From the NCBI RefSeq assembly GCF_004006295.1, contig NZ_CP026095.1, forward strand, positions 4,453,501-4,517,500: 64,000 nucleotides of DNA. The letters run 5' to 3'. How positions within the stretch are numbered: position 1 is the first letter of the stretch; each line of letters begins with the position of its first letter. The position numbers were made by a program, and so were the translations under genes. Of this stretch, positions 35,937-46,115 are shown piece after piece. Source of the DNA: Peribacillus asahii (lineage in GTDB: Bacteria; Bacillota; Bacilli; Bacillales; DSM-1321). Below the pieces are notes generated by a model. The model did no database searches and had not been told where the DNA came from. It worked only from the letters and a program-made list of their open reading frames with translations.

Positions 35937-37072
35937 TCCTTTTCTATAGAGTTGAAGTTCAAATATTTCCTATAAATTAACTCATATTCTTTCAACACCC
36001 GGTCAATCGCATATGGTTGGACAAGTTCATAACCCCGTTCCCCCATTGATTGTCTTAGTTTAACATCTTGTAACATATCAATAAATGCTTGCTGAATACG
36101 GACGTCATCTTCATGGGGTACAACAAAACCATTCTCTCCATCGTTAATTAGATCGCGCAATCCTCTTGTATCTGTTACTATACATGGAATCTTATATGCC
36201 ATTGCCTCCATAATACTTTTCGGCAACCCCTCTCGCTTTGATAATAACGTCACAATATCCGTCACCTTCAATATCTCTGGCACATCATTTCGATAACCAA
36301 GCACCTTTACGTTCAATAATTTATTATCCTCTATATACTGACGCCATTCGGCCTCTTTATCACCTGTACCAATCAGTAATAATACTGCCCTCGGACACTC
36401 CTCAACAATTACTTTCCAATTTCGAAGTAAAAATTGATGATTTTTATTGTCATTCAATTCTGCTACAAATGAAATGATAAGACTATCTGGCTTAATATCT
36501 AGTTCTTTTTTTATACGCTCTATTTCAGAATCACTTTTCGAATAATTAGGAATATCAACTCCGACACCATGTACATAAAAGACCTCATCTTTTCGAAAGC
36601 CCAACTTCATTGCATTACGATGATCTTCACTGTTCATTACAATCAAGCCATCCGTCCATTTTCGGGCCATCTTTTCAGCATTATAGAAAATGTACCAATT
36701 CTTTTTCGGTGCTCCTTCATAAAAATGAAAGCCATGAGCCGTATAAAGAATTTTACCTTTCTTCTGCCCACTAAACGCCAATCTCGTCAAAAACGCAGCA
36801 ACTGGTGTATGTACATGAACAAGTTCAAACTCCTGTTCACGAAGTAACTGTTTCATTTGCTGATATGCTTTAAAATTAGATGCAGACAAAGGACTCCTCG
36901 AAAATGCGACATTTATACATCGAACTCCTTTTTCTTCTAACAATGCTTTTAATTCCGAATTTCCATCCGCTGCTGCCCATACTTCATATCCCTTGCTTTG
37001 GAGTAGCCTCATGTAAGGGACATGAAAGGTGGTTAGATGATAAAAAACAGAAGCTACAAATAATACTTTCAT
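35933..37072 (-). CDS. GT4-type glycosyltransferase, EpsD-like
   Basis: 379 aa. GT-B fold: N-terminal FVASVFYHLTTFHVPYMRLLQSKGYEVWAAADG, HVHTPVAAF, HGFHFYEGA; C-terminal nucleotide-sugar region with LSKREGLPKSIMEAMAYKIPCIVT (E-x7-E). Adds a sugar to the lipid-linked unit at the inner face. Overlaps the polymerase gene by 4 bases (ATGA). Confidence 0.9.
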   Translation of the reverse strand: MKVLFVASVFYHLTTFHVPYMRLLQSKGYEVWAAADGNSELKALLEEKGVRCINVAFSRSPLSASNFKAYQQMKQLLREQEFELVHVHTPVAAFLTRLAFSGQKKGKILYTAHGFHFYEGAPKKNWYIFYNAEKMARKWTDGLIVMNSEDHRNAMKLGFRKDEVFYVHGVGVDIPNYSKSDSEIERIKKELDIKPDSLIISFVAELNDNKNHQFLLRNWKVIVEECPRAVLLLIGTGDKEAEWRQYIEDNKLLNVKVLGYRNDVPEILKVTDIVTLLSKREGLPKSIMEAMAYKIPCIVTDTRGLRDLINDGENGFVVPHEDDVRIQQAFIDMLQDVKLRQSMGERGYELVQPYAIDRVLKEYELIYRKYLNFNSIEKE

Positions 37073-38268
37073 AATATCCCACTTTCTTTTTCCTCATTTA
37101 CTTTTTTCTCAGTTCTTTTAGATATCAAATATAAACCAAAATATTTTGCAAATACAATTAATGCCGGAATCCATCCCACCATTCTTAAGCGAGCAGCAGT
37201 TCCTATATTATCATTCGTAATGCCAATCAACATGAACCAGACAATTGAATGGGTAATCAATAATAAATCCATTTTTGAAAAAATATGCTTTCTTTTATAC
37301 AGAAATATAAAAACAAACGAAAAGAATAAACTTTCTGTCAAGAAAATAAGTAAGGTTGAAACACCCGTGATTTGCCATGGAAACGGCCCAAAAGCATTAC
37401 TAATAATGCTATAAACGTAATTAATTAAAAACAAAACAACATTAGACTGATCAAGAGAAATATTCATTTGGCTTCCACCAGTAAATAATTCTATACCAGA
37501 TTGTCGATACATTAAGGCATCCTGCAAAGACATATTAACAATTGGTATAGTATAAGAACGTAATGATGTGTATACAATAGCAAATAAAATCAGAGAAAAA
37601 AGAATTATTTTTTTATTACTGCGCTTGGGTTTCTTTGATTTCAAGAAAAATAAATAAAGAAGGGAACCCATTATACAACTTAGTAGCGCATACTCACGAT
37701 ATCCAAATAAGAGATATACTACAATAATTAGAAATACGATGTTCAATAAAATACTTTTATGATTACCCTTCATAAATATATTTGAGAAGAATAAAATTGC
37801 TAAAAGGTAATATAGACAAATCCAAGCATCCCGAATAATTGACATACTCGAATTTAATAATAAGCTAGGATAACAAATTAATAGTAACAATAAAACAAAT
37901 GCTGACACATTATATACCTTAGGTGCCTTTACCGTCCTTTTCAATATGACTAAAGAGACAAGTGCCAACAATACATTACCCAAATAGTTAAAAGCCTTCA
38001 ATAAAAAAAGATTTTCCGAATGGAAAATCTTTAAAACATATCCTAAAACAAGTGCATGAATGGACGTTAGCGTAGCTGGCAAATCTTTTGCGACATTGAT
38101 GGCCTCTTGAGCATATCTTTTACCGTCATCCCCTCCACCAAATAGTGGAAGAGCTAGTCCGCCATAACCTTGAGACAAGCTAATAAAATAAACGATGCTA
38201 GATAATACAAAATAAACAAAACAATATACAATAGTAAAAAAGGCAAGTAAACTTATATTTCTGTTCAT
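37069..38268 (-). CDS. polysaccharide polymerase-like membrane protein (Wzy/EpsG type)
   Basis: 399 aa with about ten hydrophobic segments and few conserved motifs, as usual for Wzy. The loop between helices contains FGGGDDGKRYAQEAINVAKD and, later, YRQSGIELFTGG. Low GC. Assignment rests on membrane topology and position between transferase and pyruvyl transferase genes. Confidence 0.68.
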   Translation of the reverse strand: MNRNISLLAFFTIVYCFVYFVLSSIVYFISLSQGYGGLALPLFGGGDDGKRYAQEAINVAKDLPATLTSIHALVLGYVLKIFHSENLFLLKAFNYLGNVLLALVSLVILKRTVKAPKVYNVSAFVLLLLLICYPSLLLNSSMSIIRDAWICLYYLLAILFFSNIFMKGNHKSILLNIVFLIIVVYLLFGYREYALLSCIMGSLLYLFFLKSKKPKRSNKKIILFSLILFAIVYTSLRSYTIPIVNMSLQDALMYRQSGIELFTGGSQMNISLDQSNVVLFLINYVYSIISNAFGPFPWQITGVSTLLIFLTESLFFSFVFIFLYKRKHIFSKMDLLLITHSIVWFMLIGITNDNIGTAARLRMVGWIPALIVFAKYFGLYLISKRTEKKVNEEKESGIL

Positions 38269-38553
38269 TTATACGTCCTCGATATTATAAGAATCACAAG
38301 ATATTTTTTTAATACTAATAAATTAGGTTCAATATCAAATTCTGTTCTTGACATAAAAAACAACTTCATACATACAATCCAAATTATTATAGACAAAGGA
38401 ATTTACTAAGGACAATATATATTTCAGTGAAGCCCCTTAAATTATATTAACTTTCTTATCTTGTATAGATATTCATTCTCCAATTTTTTCAATATCCCCA
38501 ATCATTTTCCTATCTAAAATAATTGGAATTTCTAACATTAACCTTTCATAACA
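38269..38553. other. AT-rich gap within the exopolysaccharide operon
   Basis: 285 bases without a gene; it interrupts otherwise tight spacing. A minus-strand stretch encodes MLEIPIILDRKMIGDIEKIG-stop, perhaps a residual fragment. No terminator seen. Confidence 0.4.
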
Positions 38554-39894
38554 TTACTTTAACACCCTTCTTATTTCCTTTTTCAATTCCTCTCTTGCAA
38601 CTAAATACTCTTTCATTTTTCTTTCTATTTGACTAATATAGCTATCTTTATTTAATTCCATTGATTTAAACGTTTCTATTAAAGAATGTTCACTTAAATC
38701 TTCTATAGGTATTTCAAATTCAGACAAACCCATCTCTTCCATTATTCCTTTACCTTTATTCCCTCCATATGAAATTGCTATAGAAGGTACATTAGACGAT
38801 AATGAGAAAATAACTGAATGAAAACGTGTTCCGACTACATAGTTCATACAACTATATATTTTTTTTATTTTTTTAGCATTAAGACTTCCATCAGAAATCA
38901 CACTTATATGTTTTTCCTTAAGCTTCGAAACAATTAATTTAATCGCTTCATTATCATCTTCATTATAACTCGGTCCCATGGTTTGCGCTATTAAAACTGG
39001 ATGATAATGCTTAGCAATGAGATATTCAATAAATTCTGTGAAACTTTTTATATACTTAGCATATGCCTCCTCCGGATTAGGATGTCCGTCGAACCTATAA
39101 GGTCTTACAGTTATACCAACTTTTATTTTATCAAAAGGAACCTTTAGTTTTTTTAAATAACCCTTTGCGTCAAAACTTTCATCTGAAGGCATAAAAAAAC
39201 CCAAGTCAGGGTAGAAAGGCGGCCGTTTTTGTATCACATGACTAAGTGCACTCTGAGAAATTTTTTCCCTAACAGTAATTAGTTCAACATTTTGTAATAC
39301 TTTTTTTATTAAAATTGTAGCTAACTTATTTCTAAAAGGACCAAATGAATTAGGCATAAAAATAACCTTAATATTAAACTTTTTTGCAAGCATAGCATAG
39401 TATAAAAAATAAAACATTACATAAGAATCAGTAACAGCACCATAGCTATGAATGAAACCTCCACCTTTAAATATTACAGCCTTTGAATTTTTTAAAATGC
39501 TATATGTTTCTGTAAAATCTTCCGATAAAAATTTAAAGCCAATTTTATTTAATAATTTGATATTTGGCAAAATTAAAACTCTGGGAATTAAATCTTTAAT
39601 TGCTCTTACTCCCCATTTAATATATTGTACTTTAGAATAATATTGTTTGTTTTTTTCTTTTTCTCCGCGTCCTGGGTGATTTACTAAAGGATTAAAAAAT
39701 TTATATCCCATCTCTTTGGTTTGATATGATTGTAAATACTTTTCCTCCTCAGTCTCCCCTGTGCTAAGAAGCGCAAAGTCGGCTTCTGAATCAATTTCTT
39801 TAATAATTCTTATAGATTCCCAAATTAGCGCTTGATCTCCCCTATTTAAATCTGTATTTCCCGGAACCAACAAATAGTTATCCAATTTAAGCAA
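38554..39894 (-). CDS. polysaccharide pyruvyl transferase family protein
   Basis: 446 aa. N-terminal LVPGNTDLNRGDQALIWESIRII, middle AVIFKGGGFIHSYG, and C-terminal MNYVVGTRFHSVIFSLSSNVPSIAISYGGNKGKGIMEEMGL match the PS_pyruv_trans family (CsaB, EpsO/EpsI). It adds ketal pyruvate to sugars from phosphoenolpyruvate, giving the polymer a negative charge. Low GC with strong A/T codon bias. Confidence 0.85.
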   Translation of the reverse strand: MLKLDNYLLVPGNTDLNRGDQALIWESIRIIKEIDSEADFALLSTGETEEEKYLQSYQTKEMGYKFFNPLVNHPGRGEKEKNKQYYSKVQYIKWGVRAIKDLIPRVLILPNIKLLNKIGFKFLSEDFTETYSILKNSKAVIFKGGGFIHSYGAVTDSYVMFYFLYYAMLAKKFNIKVIFMPNSFGPFRNKLATILIKKVLQNVELITVREKISQSALSHVIQKRPPFYPDLGFFMPSDESFDAKGYLKKLKVPFDKIKVGITVRPYRFDGHPNPEEAYAKYIKSFTEFIEYLIAKHYHPVLIAQTMGPSYNEDDNEAIKLIVSKLKEKHISVISDGSLNAKKIKKIYSCMNYVVGTRFHSVIFSLSSNVPSIAISYGGNKGKGIMEEMGLSEFEIPIEDLSEHSLIETFKSMELNKDSYISQIERKMKEYLVAREELKKEIRRVLK

Positions 39895-40082
39895 CCAACC
39901 TTTTTATATTTATTTTAGTGCTAAGAATCCTTAATTACTAATATACTTCCTAGAATTAACATATATATTGACAGTCTCCTCGATAACGACACTGATTTCG
40001 CGCCTTCCTTATCTTTATGTTGACGCTTTTTAGAACGAGATTGTAAAGTTTCTAATAGACCTGTGGTACCTTTTTCTTCTAC

Positions 40083-41327
40083 TTAAATATTACTTAACTT
40101 TATTGTTCTTACAAATACTACAAAGTTAACACTCATCCTTAATACTGCTGAAATAATAATAGCATAAGCGGCTCCTTCTAATCCTAATGAAGGTAAAAGG
40201 AATAATGAAAAGATAGTAACACAGACAAAAGAAATAAATACATTTTTGGATTGAATCACATATTTCCTCATTGAATTTAATATAGTTTCTAACATTGTAC
40301 TTAAAAAATTAAATGAAAATGCTATAGATAATAAAATTAATATATTTTTATAATCCATATAACTTTTATCGTAAACAACTAATAATATCTCTTCTCCTAA
40401 AAACCAAAAAATAGAAATCATTATTATTGAAAATCCAACCATAAATATTATTATTTTCCAACAAATATCTTTAAAGATTGAAAGGTCTTCATCATATTTT
40501 CTTGATAATAGTGGTAAAAAAAACTGAGAGAGCGATGCGATAAACGTATTTAAAGACTGTAATAGGTAACTAATGGCTATAAAATATCCCAATAACGATA
40601 TATCAAGAAATTTTTCAATAAAAAATCTTGGTATATTTACATTGAGCGAAATTAACAATCCTGCAACACCTAGCGGAAATCCTTTTACAATTATTAATTT
40701 AAAGTTTTTCTTTTTTAAAAAAAGTTTAAAATTTAAATTAATATTTACTATTCTATATTCATAAATATAGAATAAGACAATAAAACCAAAAATTTGGATT
40801 AACAGGGCTAAAATTAGATTCCCCCAAACAATCATTGACAAAGAAAATAAAGCAACTGATATTATGCTTTTTAAAATCAATGATTTGCCGATAGACTCCA
40901 ACATTTGTTGTTTCTGGAGCTGGGCATAATATATATCACTAAACGATTCTATTATTTTAAGACAAAAAACTAATAATATAATTGTTTTTGTCTTTTCATT
41001 GTAATCCAGAAAAAAAACTAATATTAAAAAAAAGCCTAATAAAGAACTATTAATTATTATTCTAGAACCTACAAAATCATCGAATTTCATTTTTCTCTCA
41101 GAAATCCATATTGAACGTAAATTCATATTTGAAAACATAAGCAATGGTGCAGTTAATGCTAGAGCTAGACCATACTGGCCAACCATTTCAATTTGACCTA
41201 ATTTGGCTATGGTAATTAATAATACATATTGGCTTAATGCATAAATAACATTTCCAAAAAACAACCAAGAAAATTTACTGAATTTTTTTTGATTGTTCAC
41301 ATATATCTTTTTAAAATTTCCCCTCAT
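40083..41327 (-). CDS. Wzx-type polysaccharide flippase
   Basis: 414 aa, 12 hydrophobic segments typical of MATE/PST flippases. Starts FSWLFFGNVIYALSQYVLLITIAKLGQ, a usual N-terminal arrangement. It moves the lipid-linked unit across the membrane. Strikingly AT-rich. Between it and 38554 lie about 190 bases with no intact gene. Confidence 0.82.
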   Translation of the reverse strand: MRGNFKKIYVNNQKKFSKFSWLFFGNVIYALSQYVLLITIAKLGQIEMVGQYGLALALTAPLLMFSNMNLRSIWISERKMKFDDFVGSRIIINSSLLGFFLILVFFLDYNEKTKTIILLVFCLKIIESFSDIYYAQLQKQQMLESIGKSLILKSIISVALFSLSMIVWGNLILALLIQIFGFIVLFYIYEYRIVNINLNFKLFLKKKNFKLIIVKGFPLGVAGLLISLNVNIPRFFIEKFLDISLLGYFIAISYLLQSLNTFIASLSQFFLPLLSRKYDEDLSIFKDICWKIIIFMVGFSIIMISIFWFLGEEILLVVYDKSYMDYKNILILLSIAFSFNFLSTMLETILNSMRKYVIQSKNVFISFVCVTIFSLFLLPSLGLEGAAYAIIISAVLRMSVNFVVFVRTIKLSNI

Positions 41328-41589
41328 TGAATATAATCCTTTTATTTAATTTTTTGTGATTTGGAGTGAGTTAAATCTACTTACGCTTAATCTAATATAA
41401 CTTTTAAACAACTCCAAATCCCCAAGTTTTGAAATTAAGAAATAATATTTTCAATACTTACTTATACCCACGTAGCTTCTTTTATCACAGTCTTTAGATT
41501 CTCTTTCGTATTCGCAATCTCAATCAACTGTTCTCTTATTAGATTACTATCTTTTTCAGATATATTTTGGACAAACAGCTAAATAGTAT
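41328..41589. other. AT-rich gap with no gene
   Basis: About 260 bases between the flippase gene and the epsC fragment. Nothing recognisable beyond possible decayed extension of the fragment at 41590. Confidence 0.35.
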
Positions 41590-41925
41590 CACCTTCCACC
41601 TTACTAGTCTTCCTAATGTGAATTTTCGGAAATAACTCACTTGAATGAATTTTGTTTTCATTAAGCAAATCCTCGAACATTTTCCCTCCCAGGTGGAAGT
41701 GCTGAGAATTTAATTCCAATTTTCTCAGTTCTATAGCCCGATAACTGAATAAGGCTCGTCACTAAATTGAAAATTTTAATAGGCTCTCCCATATTCAATA
41801 CAAAGATTTCTTCACCTCATGTAAGGGGATCAGCTTGAATGACAAGTCGTGATGCTTCTGGTATCGTCATGAAATATCTCATCATTTCCGGATGAGTCAC
41901 TAGTACAAATCCACCTAATCCATAA
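41590..41925 (-). pseudogene. degenerate duplicate of the epsC-type gene's 3' end
   Basis: Base-by-base similarity to 42190-42515 of the intact dehydratase: both contain ATGAAATATCT, GTCATTTC-GGATGAGT and TTCATTTTCATTAA stretches in the same order. It has stops and indels. Likely a scar from recombination at this locus. Confidence 0.75.
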
Positions 41926-42060
41926 TAATAAGATTAATCATGTAAACACGAACTAAAATATTTTTTTCTATTTCATTGTTTTTTTATAACATCTGTAAAA
42001 TAATTAACGGAAGCAATAATTAAGTCATGTTGCTTTGAATTCATCCATTAACTTTTTAAA

Positions 42061-43884
42061 TCAAGATCCTACTATTTGCTTCTGCCCACTAAACTTCGTA
42101 TTAGCAACCCCGACCAATATGTCCTTCAACTCTACTACATCCTTATAAGGCAAAGTCTCAATCATAGAATATAACGCTTCCTTCTCCATCGGCTCTGCCT
42201 TTCCGATATGAATCTTAGGAAACACTTGCTTTGCCTGAACTTCATTTTCATTCAATAACTCTTCAAATAACTTCTCTCCAGGTCTTATGCCAGAGAATTG
42301 AACGCCAATTTCTTCTTCCGTATATCCTGAAAGAGTGATGAGATTTTGGGCCAAATCCACAATCTTAACGGGATCTCCCATGTCAAGAACAAACACTTCC
42401 CCTCCCCGGGCCAAAGCACCGGCTTGAATAACGAGTCGTGAAGCTTCAGGGATTGTCATGAAATATCTTGTCATTTCTGGATGAGTAACCGTGACTGGAC
42501 CACCTGCTTGAATTTGCTTTTTAAATAGAGGAATAACACTTCCACGACTTCCAAGTACATTTCCGAAGCGTACAGCAACAAACGTTGTCTTACTTTCCTT
42601 TGCTAGATTTTGAATAATCATTTCTGCAAAACGTTTTGTCGCACCCATCACATTTGGGGGATTGACGGCTTTATCGGTTGAAACAAGAACAAAGCTTTTC
42701 ACTCCAAACGTATCAGCAGCCTCCGCTACGTTTCTCGTACCAAAAATATTATTCTTAACCGCTTCTATCGGGTTATACTCCATTAACGGAACATGCTTAT
42801 GAGCAGCAGCATGATATACAACATCTGGCCGATATTGATTTATGATATCAAAGATTCGGCCCCGATCTTGAACATCTGCAATAATCGGGATGATTTCAAA
42901 TTCATCGGCATATTTTTTTCTTAATTCCATATCAATTGTGTAAATACTATTTTCACCATGACCTAAAAGAAGTAATGTTTCTGGTTGGAATTTAGATATT
43001 TGTCTGCATATTTCCGAACCAATAGATCCGCCAGCACCTGTAACGAGTACCGTTTTTCCTGTTAGTTTTTTTGAAATCATGCTCATATCTAATTCCACTG
43101 GTTCTCGACCAAGTAAATCTTCTACTTGAACATCTCTCATTTGATTAACAGAAATTTTCCCAGTTACAAGGTCCTCTATTAATGGCATAATCTTCGTCTT
43201 CGCTTTTGTTTTTGCACATTCCTCATAGATTTTTTTCATCTCTTGTTTTTGTAATGACGGAATTGCAATGACAATATTTTCGATGTTTGATTCTTCTACA
43301 ATTCGTAGAATATCCTTACTAGTTCCTTGTACTTCGATTCCATAGATGTCCAGTTTATATTTTTTAGGGTCATCATCTACAAAGGCAACCGGATAAAGGT
43401 CCGCATCTGTATTTCTCAGAAGTTGTCTTGCCACCATTGTTCCAGCTGAACCTGCTCCAACAATTAGTGTCCGTTTCTTATCGGGGTTCGGTGCAATAAG
43501 CCGGTCTCGGAAAACTCTCCATGAAAACCGGGAACCACCAATTAAAATAACATGCAACATCCATGTAATTCCTAACACCCGAAAATAAATATCCTGAGTC
43601 ACGATAAGTTGAACAATCGCTGTCACCGTAATCGAAAACGTAATAGCCTTCACAATCGCTGTTAATTCCCCAACACTTGCATACTCCCATGCTTTTTGAT
43701 AAAGACGATAAATAGTCGCAAATACATGATGGCTTATAAGTAAGGATATTGAGCTTACCCATAGCATAGGAATCGTATACACATTCATATAGGGATTTAA
43801 AATAAAGTATCCAATAAATATTGCAAATAACACGATGATGGAGTCCAACAGAACTAATAACGGAACCCGTCTTTTATAAACCAA
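42061..43884 (-). CDS. epsC: nucleoside-diphosphate sugar 4,6-dehydratase, EpsC/CapD/PglF-like
   Basis: 607 aa, TTG start after AGGAGGGA. Four membrane helices (residues about 8-120), a first Rossmann motif LIVGAGSAGTMVARQL, then the catalytic domain with VLVTGAGGSIGSEICRQI (about 280), AAAHKHVPLMEYNP, and STDKAVNPPNVMGATKRFAEM. In this class the usual catalytic Tyr is replaced by Met (MGATK), as in PglF. Converts UDP-GlcNAc to the 4-keto-6-deoxy form, the first step toward bacillosamine-like sugars made together with EpsN and EpsM. A copy of its 3' end lies downstream. Confidence 0.92.
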   Translation of the reverse strand: MVYKRRVPLLVLLDSIIVLFAIFIGYFILNPYMNVYTIPMLWVSSISLLISHHVFATIYRLYQKAWEYASVGELTAIVKAITFSITVTAIVQLIVTQDIYFRVLGITWMLHVILIGGSRFSWRVFRDRLIAPNPDKKRTLIVGAGSAGTMVARQLLRNTDADLYPVAFVDDDPKKYKLDIYGIEVQGTSKDILRIVEESNIENIVIAIPSLQKQEMKKIYEECAKTKAKTKIMPLIEDLVTGKISVNQMRDVQVEDLLGREPVELDMSMISKKLTGKTVLVTGAGGSIGSEICRQISKFQPETLLLLGHGENSIYTIDMELRKKYADEFEIIPIIADVQDRGRIFDIINQYRPDVVYHAAAHKHVPLMEYNPIEAVKNNIFGTRNVAEAADTFGVKSFVLVSTDKAVNPPNVMGATKRFAEMIIQNLAKESKTTFVAVRFGNVLGSRGSVIPLFKKQIQAGGPVTVTHPEMTRYFMTIPEASRLVIQAGALARGGEVFVLDMGDPVKIVDLAQNLITLSGYTEEEIGVQFSGIRPGEKLFEELLNENEVQAKQVFPKIHIGKAEPMEKEALYSMIETLPYKDVVELKDILVGVANTKFSGQKQIVGS

Positions 43885-43931
43885 TTGCGATCCCTCCTTG
43901 ACATAAAATATGTTTCATGATTTGACTAAAC

Positions 43932-44090
43932 TTAATTTTTTAGAATTGCATTTATCAATCGAAGTACTTCACCTGCACCTGTTTCTTGTTGTTCTAAGAA
44001 CATGAAAATTCCAGGTGTTAATATGTATCTCCCTAATGATTATGAGATTAGGTGAAGCCTTCGACGAAATTACTCGCTTGATAGCGCTGG
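43932..44090 (-). pseudogene. galU (UTP-glucose-1-phosphate uridylyltransferase) C-terminal remnant
   Basis: Minus strand encodes LGRYILTPGIFMFLEQQETG, AGEVLRLINAILKN-stop, close to the GalU C-terminal pattern GRYILTPEIF..L..QxPGAGGEIQLTDAI. A frameshift separates it from an upstream SPNL piece. The N-terminal two-thirds are missing. Confidence 0.7.
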
Positions 44091-44370
44091 CCATTATAAG
44101 CATTGGGATTAGTAATTCCTTAACGATAAGTTTCCTCTCCTGATACAGCTCAGACCCAAATTACAACATACAGTTACTTCTCCCCCTTTATTTCCCGGAT
44201 ATTAATCCTTATAAAGTTAAATAGTTAATGATAAAATACGTTAAACACATATATCCCCATTAACCATCTAAAAAAATCGGATTTTTTTCAATAAATCTAT
44301 TAAAAGTTATATATATTGGACGATAATATAAATATATAGTTTAATTAACATAATAAATTTGGGCATCTAA
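44091..44370. other. intergenic region before epsC with no intact gene
   Basis: About 280 AT-rich bases between the galU scar and the structured leader RNA. No gene seen. Confidence 0.35.
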
Positions 44371-44489
44371 CCCACCCTCACACCATACTCCTGACGACAA
44401 GCGTCTAAGGTGTGCGAATATAGGCCACCCACAGTATGATCGAGTGCTTCCGTTGATAACGGTTAGGAAGCTTCACCGGTCAATGTTTC
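44371..44489 (-). ncRNA. EAR-like (eps-associated) antitermination RNA
   Basis: GC-rich, structured stretch in an AT-rich gap, between the regulatory genes and epsC, exactly where the EAR element lies in B. subtilis and relatives. On the minus strand: GAAGCTTCC with a partner GGAAGC, GACG-CTTGT-CGTC, and CATACT pairing with AGTATG around GTGGGTGG. EAR allows RNA polymerase to read through terminators across the long eps operon. Assignment from position and pairings; not checked against the covariance model. Confidence 0.7.
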
Positions 44490-44509
44490 TGACAAGATAT
44501 GAAGTTTTT

Positions 44510-45274
44510 TTAGAATAAACCTAAAAATTTCTTCGTTTTTATCCTCTGCGGCATTTCCTTATACACTAGCTTTCCTTCTACTAATAGCTCAGCATTCTCC
44601 ATAAACAAACAGACGCTGCTTTTGCCGAACTCCTTTTCAATTTCACTGTAAGCTCCTTGCATGTTGCAACTTCTGCTTGTGATGTTGTGAGCATCTGAGG
44701 CGATGAAGTGGGTTAAATTAGCTTCTATTAATTGATGCGAAAACTTCTTAATTTTCTTCCCAAATCCTCCTGTAATACTCGCCGCTGTTACTTGTGTTAG
44801 CGCACCCTTTTCGACAAATTGATATAACAGATCAGGATTTGTAATAAGCTCTTGATTTCGTTCTGGATGAACAATAATCGGCGTAAGCCCCTTTAATTGA
44901 ATGTCATACAATAGTTGCTCAGCATAGCGTGGAACATGTCCTGAGGAAAATTCAATAAATAAGTATTGTGTTCCATTAAGAGTGAGAATTTCCCCTGCTT
45001 CATAGTCAGCGAGAACATCCCCATTAATTCGCAGTTCTTGTCCAGGAAGTACGGTAAGAGGAATCGATTCTATTGAAAGAATCTCATTTAATTTCTTTAC
45101 TTGCTGTAAAATAAATTCTTTCTTGTTTTCAAACTGCCCGTTTTTATGATGGGGAGTTGCGATAATTGTATGAACCCCTTCTGCTACAGCTTGTTTCGCC
45201 ATTGCTATACTTGCTTGTTCATCCATAGCTCCATCATCGATACCTGGCAAAATATGACTATGTATATCAATCAT
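44510..45274 (-). CDS. CpsB/YwqE-type PHP-domain tyrosine phosphatase
   Basis: 254 aa. PHP metal motifs: MIDIHSHILPGIDDG (HxH, about 4-6), ATPHH, LFIEFSSG, PIIVHPERN and ASDAHN. It dephosphorylates the tyrosine kinase encoded by the next gene and so controls polymer length and assembly. AAAGGAGG ribosome site. Confidence 0.92.
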   Translation of the reverse strand: MIDIHSHILPGIDDGAMDEQASIAMAKQAVAEGVHTIIATPHHKNGQFENKKEFILQQVKKLNEILSIESIPLTVLPGQELRINGDVLADYEAGEILTLNGTQYLFIEFSSGHVPRYAEQLLYDIQLKGLTPIIVHPERNQELITNPDLLYQFVEKGALTQVTAASITGGFGKKIKKFSHQLIEANLTHFIASDAHNITSRSCNMQGAYSEIEKEFGKSSVCLFMENAELLVEGKLVYKEMPQRIKTKKFLGLF

Positions 45275-45400
45275 CGCAAATCCTCCTTTTGTATTAAAAT
45301 TGTATCTCTGACCTTTTTATCCATATATAACCATTATTATAGACCTATCAACTAAACAAAAAAAGGTTTTTATGTCATGTTTTTGTAACTTTTTTATTAA

Positions 45401-46095
45401 TTACTTACCATAGTAATAGTAATAATGACTCTCTTTTTGCTGTTTATCATTTAATACACTTCCAATAATTTTAGCTTGAGCTGCCATAAGTAGCTCCTTC
45501 GCTTTTTTAGCAGCTTCGGTAGCCGTCTGATTACTATGAACAACTAGAATCGTACCATCGCATTTACTAGCTAGAATGGGTGCATCTGTCACCGCTAGCA
45601 CTGGCGGCGTATCGAATAACACCATATCGAAAGATTGAAAAGCACCATCCAGTAATTCGCCCATTGCCTTTGAACCTAACAATTCTGCTGGATTCGGCGG
45701 GATTGGGCCGCTTGTTAAAAGATATAGATTTTCGATATCCGTTCTAGAGACAACCTTGCTTAGTTCCATTTGTTTTGTCAGTACATTCGTTAAGCCCACT
45801 CTATTGTCTTTTCTAAACGTATAATGAGCAGTCGGCTTTCTCAAATCGGCATCAATGAGCAATACTTTTTTTCCTTGCTGCGCAAAGACAACGGCTAAAT
45901 TTGAGACAGTCGTTGACTTTCCTTCTGCTGGTCCTGATGATGTAACGACTATAGAACGAATCGATTCACTCACCGAAGAAAACTCGATGTTCGTACGAAT
46001 CGTTTTGTATTGCTCAGCTATAGGCGAACGTGGATCCGTATGTGTAATCAGCGTCCGATTTAAAGGTTGCTCGTTTTTCTTTTTTTTACCAAACA
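45401..46095 (-). CDS. BY-kinase (CpsD/EpsB/YwqD-like tyrosine kinase)
   Basis: 231 aa from ATG 46095 (MFGKKKK..), with GAGGTG 9 bases upstream; another ATG at 46101 is possible, and the longer frame upstream overlaps the wzz gene. Walker A SSGPAEGKSTT, Walker A' VLLIDADLRKP, Walker B MVLFDTPPVLAVTDA. The tail HYYYYYGK is a tyrosine cluster for autophosphorylation. Works with the chain-length protein encoded upstream and the phosphatase downstream. Confidence 0.92.
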
Positions 46096-46115
46096 TTAGC
46101 ATGTTCACCTCAAGT

